Shown here one piece after another: positions 14,116-14,884 of a stretch of DNA of 14,884 bases. The position numbers were made by a program, and so were the translations under genes. The stretch's first letter is position 1. Every line of letters starts with the position of its first letter. The stretch lies in the NCBI GenBank assembly GCA_019113125.1, contig DXIA01000101.1, positions 1 to 14,884 on the forward strand, written 5' to 3'. The stretch is from Candidatus Pygmaiobacter gallistercoris (GTDB taxonomy: Bacteria > Bacillota > Clostridia > Oscillospirales > Ruminococcaceae). Below the pieces are notes generated by a model, which saw only the letters and a list, made by a program, of their open reading frames with translations, was not told where the DNA came from and searched no databases.

Positions 14116-14735
14116 GGGCGCTGCTCTACAAGGATCTGCAGAATCTGCGCCGGTATATCTTCCAGCTACTGGCGATCTGTCTCGCCTTCGGGCTGATCTT
14201 CGGCATCTCGAACGGCAATCTCTATTTTGTCTACGGCTACGCGGCGATTCTCAGCCTGATGATCGTGCTCAACAGCATGGCCTATGACGAGCAGTGCGGC
14301 TGGTACCGCTCGGCGCTGACCATGCCGATCTCCCGCAGAACGCTGGTGGGCAGCAAGTATCTGCTTGGATTTTTGTCGATTGTCGGCGGGATGGTCTACT
14401 CACTGCTGCTGGGCGGGATTGGCAGTTTCTTTTTCCCGGTCTCGCTGTCGGTCTCACTGGTCACCGCCGGCAGCTGTTCCTGCGTCGCGCTGCTGCTGAT
14501 CGCGGTGCTGCTGCCGCTGCTCTTCCGGTACGGCACCGAGAAGACCCGGCTGCTGATGATCCTGATCTTTCTGCTGCCGGTGCTGCTGGTCCTGCTGCTC
14601 TCCCAGCTCGGGATCCCGATGCCGGATGCCTCGACGCTGGTCGGGATGCTGATCGCGCTGCCCTTTGTCAGTGCCGGGGTCTATCTGCTCTCCTTTCTCC
14701 TCTCGGTGAAACTCTTCCGGCTCCGGCTGTCTTAA
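14112..14735 (+). CDS. ABC-2 type transporter permease
   Basis: This 207-residue integral membrane protein has six predicted helices, roughly at 16-33, 37-54, 83-108, 115-137, 146-166 and 178-198. The N-terminal MRALLYKDLQNLRR and the segment after helix 2 (AYDEQCGWYRSALTMPISRRTLVGSKYL) are typical of the ABC-2 membrane family found beside YtrA-type regulators. The start overlaps the ATPase stop (ATGA), so the two are translationally coupled. One permease and one ATPase would form a dimeric exporter. No second permease is seen before the window ends, and no clear T-tailed terminator follows within 149 bp. Export of a peptide antibiotic or envelope compound is an inference from the family, not from the sequence. 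Confidence 0.9.
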   Translation: MRALLYKDLQNLRRYIFQLLAICLAFGLIFGISNGNLYFVYGYAAILSLMIVLNSMAYDEQCGWYRSALTMPISRRTLVGSKYLLGFLSIVGGMVYSLLLGGIGSFFFPVSLSVSLVTAGSCSCVALLLIAVLLPLLFRYGTEKTRLLMILIFLLPVLLVLLLSQLGIPMPDASTLVGMLIALPFVSAGVYLLSFLLSVKLFRLRLS

Positions 14736-14815
14736 AACAAAAAGCGGATGGCGCAAGGTGTGGCAGAATAAGAAAACAACGGTTCTGCCGTAGACTTTTG
14801 GCGTAGAAAGCACTC

Positions 14816-14856
14816 AGAGCGGCCCCCCAAGCCACCAAGGCTTGAGGGGCCGCTCT
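14816..14856. repeat. Long imperfect hairpin, possible terminator or dispersed repeat
   Basis: Outer arms AGAGCGGCCCC (14816-14826) and its exact complement (14846-14856), inner arms CAAGCC/GGCTTG around ACCAA, with one unpaired base on each side. Stem length is about 17 bp. There is no T-run after it on either strand, so it is a poor classical terminator. The 14736-14884 stretch otherwise shows no gene I can support. A weaker GGCAGAA/TTCTGCC pair lies at 14762-14789. Confidence 0.6.
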
Positions 14857-14884
14857 TCGCACTTTCTCCATCCAAAATTCTGGG

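Noticed and set aside
14668..14871. A 67-codon minus-strand frame over the end of the permease and the hairpin
   Set aside because: It overlaps the permease end, consists partly of the hairpin sequence, and has no domain; kept only as part of the possible repeat.

Overview
The window looks like ordinary core chromosome from a GC-rich (about 60% or more by eye) anaerobic Firmicute, most likely a gut Oscillospiraceae/Ruminococcaceae-type clostridium. This is inferred from the gene set: a PcrA helicase with a clostridial-style N-terminal insertion, ThyX rather than ThyA, a biotin-type sodium-pump decarboxylase beta subunit, QueH, a YtrA-type GntR regulator with an ABC exporter, and Firmicute promoters and Shine-Dalgarno sites. 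The species cannot be named from the sequence. I saw no phage, transposase, CRISPR, tRNA or rRNA.

Layout. From 1 to about 11,950 every gene lies on the minus strand; from 12,085 to the end every gene lies on the plus strand. In minus-strand transcription order there are three units. (a) A 111-residue one-helix membrane protein of unknown function, recD2, a ComF-type phosphoribosyltransferase and mreB (11,950 down to 7,647), closed by a strong hairpin. (b) A two-gene unit for the membrane part of a sodium-translocating decarboxylase (7,493 to 5,915), with its own near-consensus promoter and a perfect 16-bp-stem terminator. (c) pcrA, thyX, a thymidylate-kinase-like gene, a DUF2156 protein, a GNAT acetyltransferase and the start of a DJ-1/PfpI gene that runs off the left edge (5,759 to 1).

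Plus strand: queH stands alone with its own promoter and terminator. It is followed by a tightly coupled gntR-ABC ATPase-permease operon whose stop and start codons overlap or nearly touch. The promoter and leader of that operon carry two clear dyad symmetries. The last 149 bases hold no convincing gene, but they do hold a long hairpin that may be a copy of a dispersed repeat.

How the genes fit together: thyX makes dTMP and the overlapping kinase gene plausibly makes dTDP. pcrA and recD2 are repair helicases. The decarboxylase membrane pair would couple decarboxylation to sodium export, but its carboxyltransferase and biotin-carrier partners are not in the window. The GntR-ABC unit resembles self-regulated exporters that respond to envelope stress or antibiotics. 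I found no clear evidence of a wholly new system. The most interesting signals are the double palindrome before the gntR operon, the unknown membrane protein before recD2, the orphan decarboxylase pair, and two motif changes (the P-loop of the kinase and the cysteine-rich tail of ThyX).
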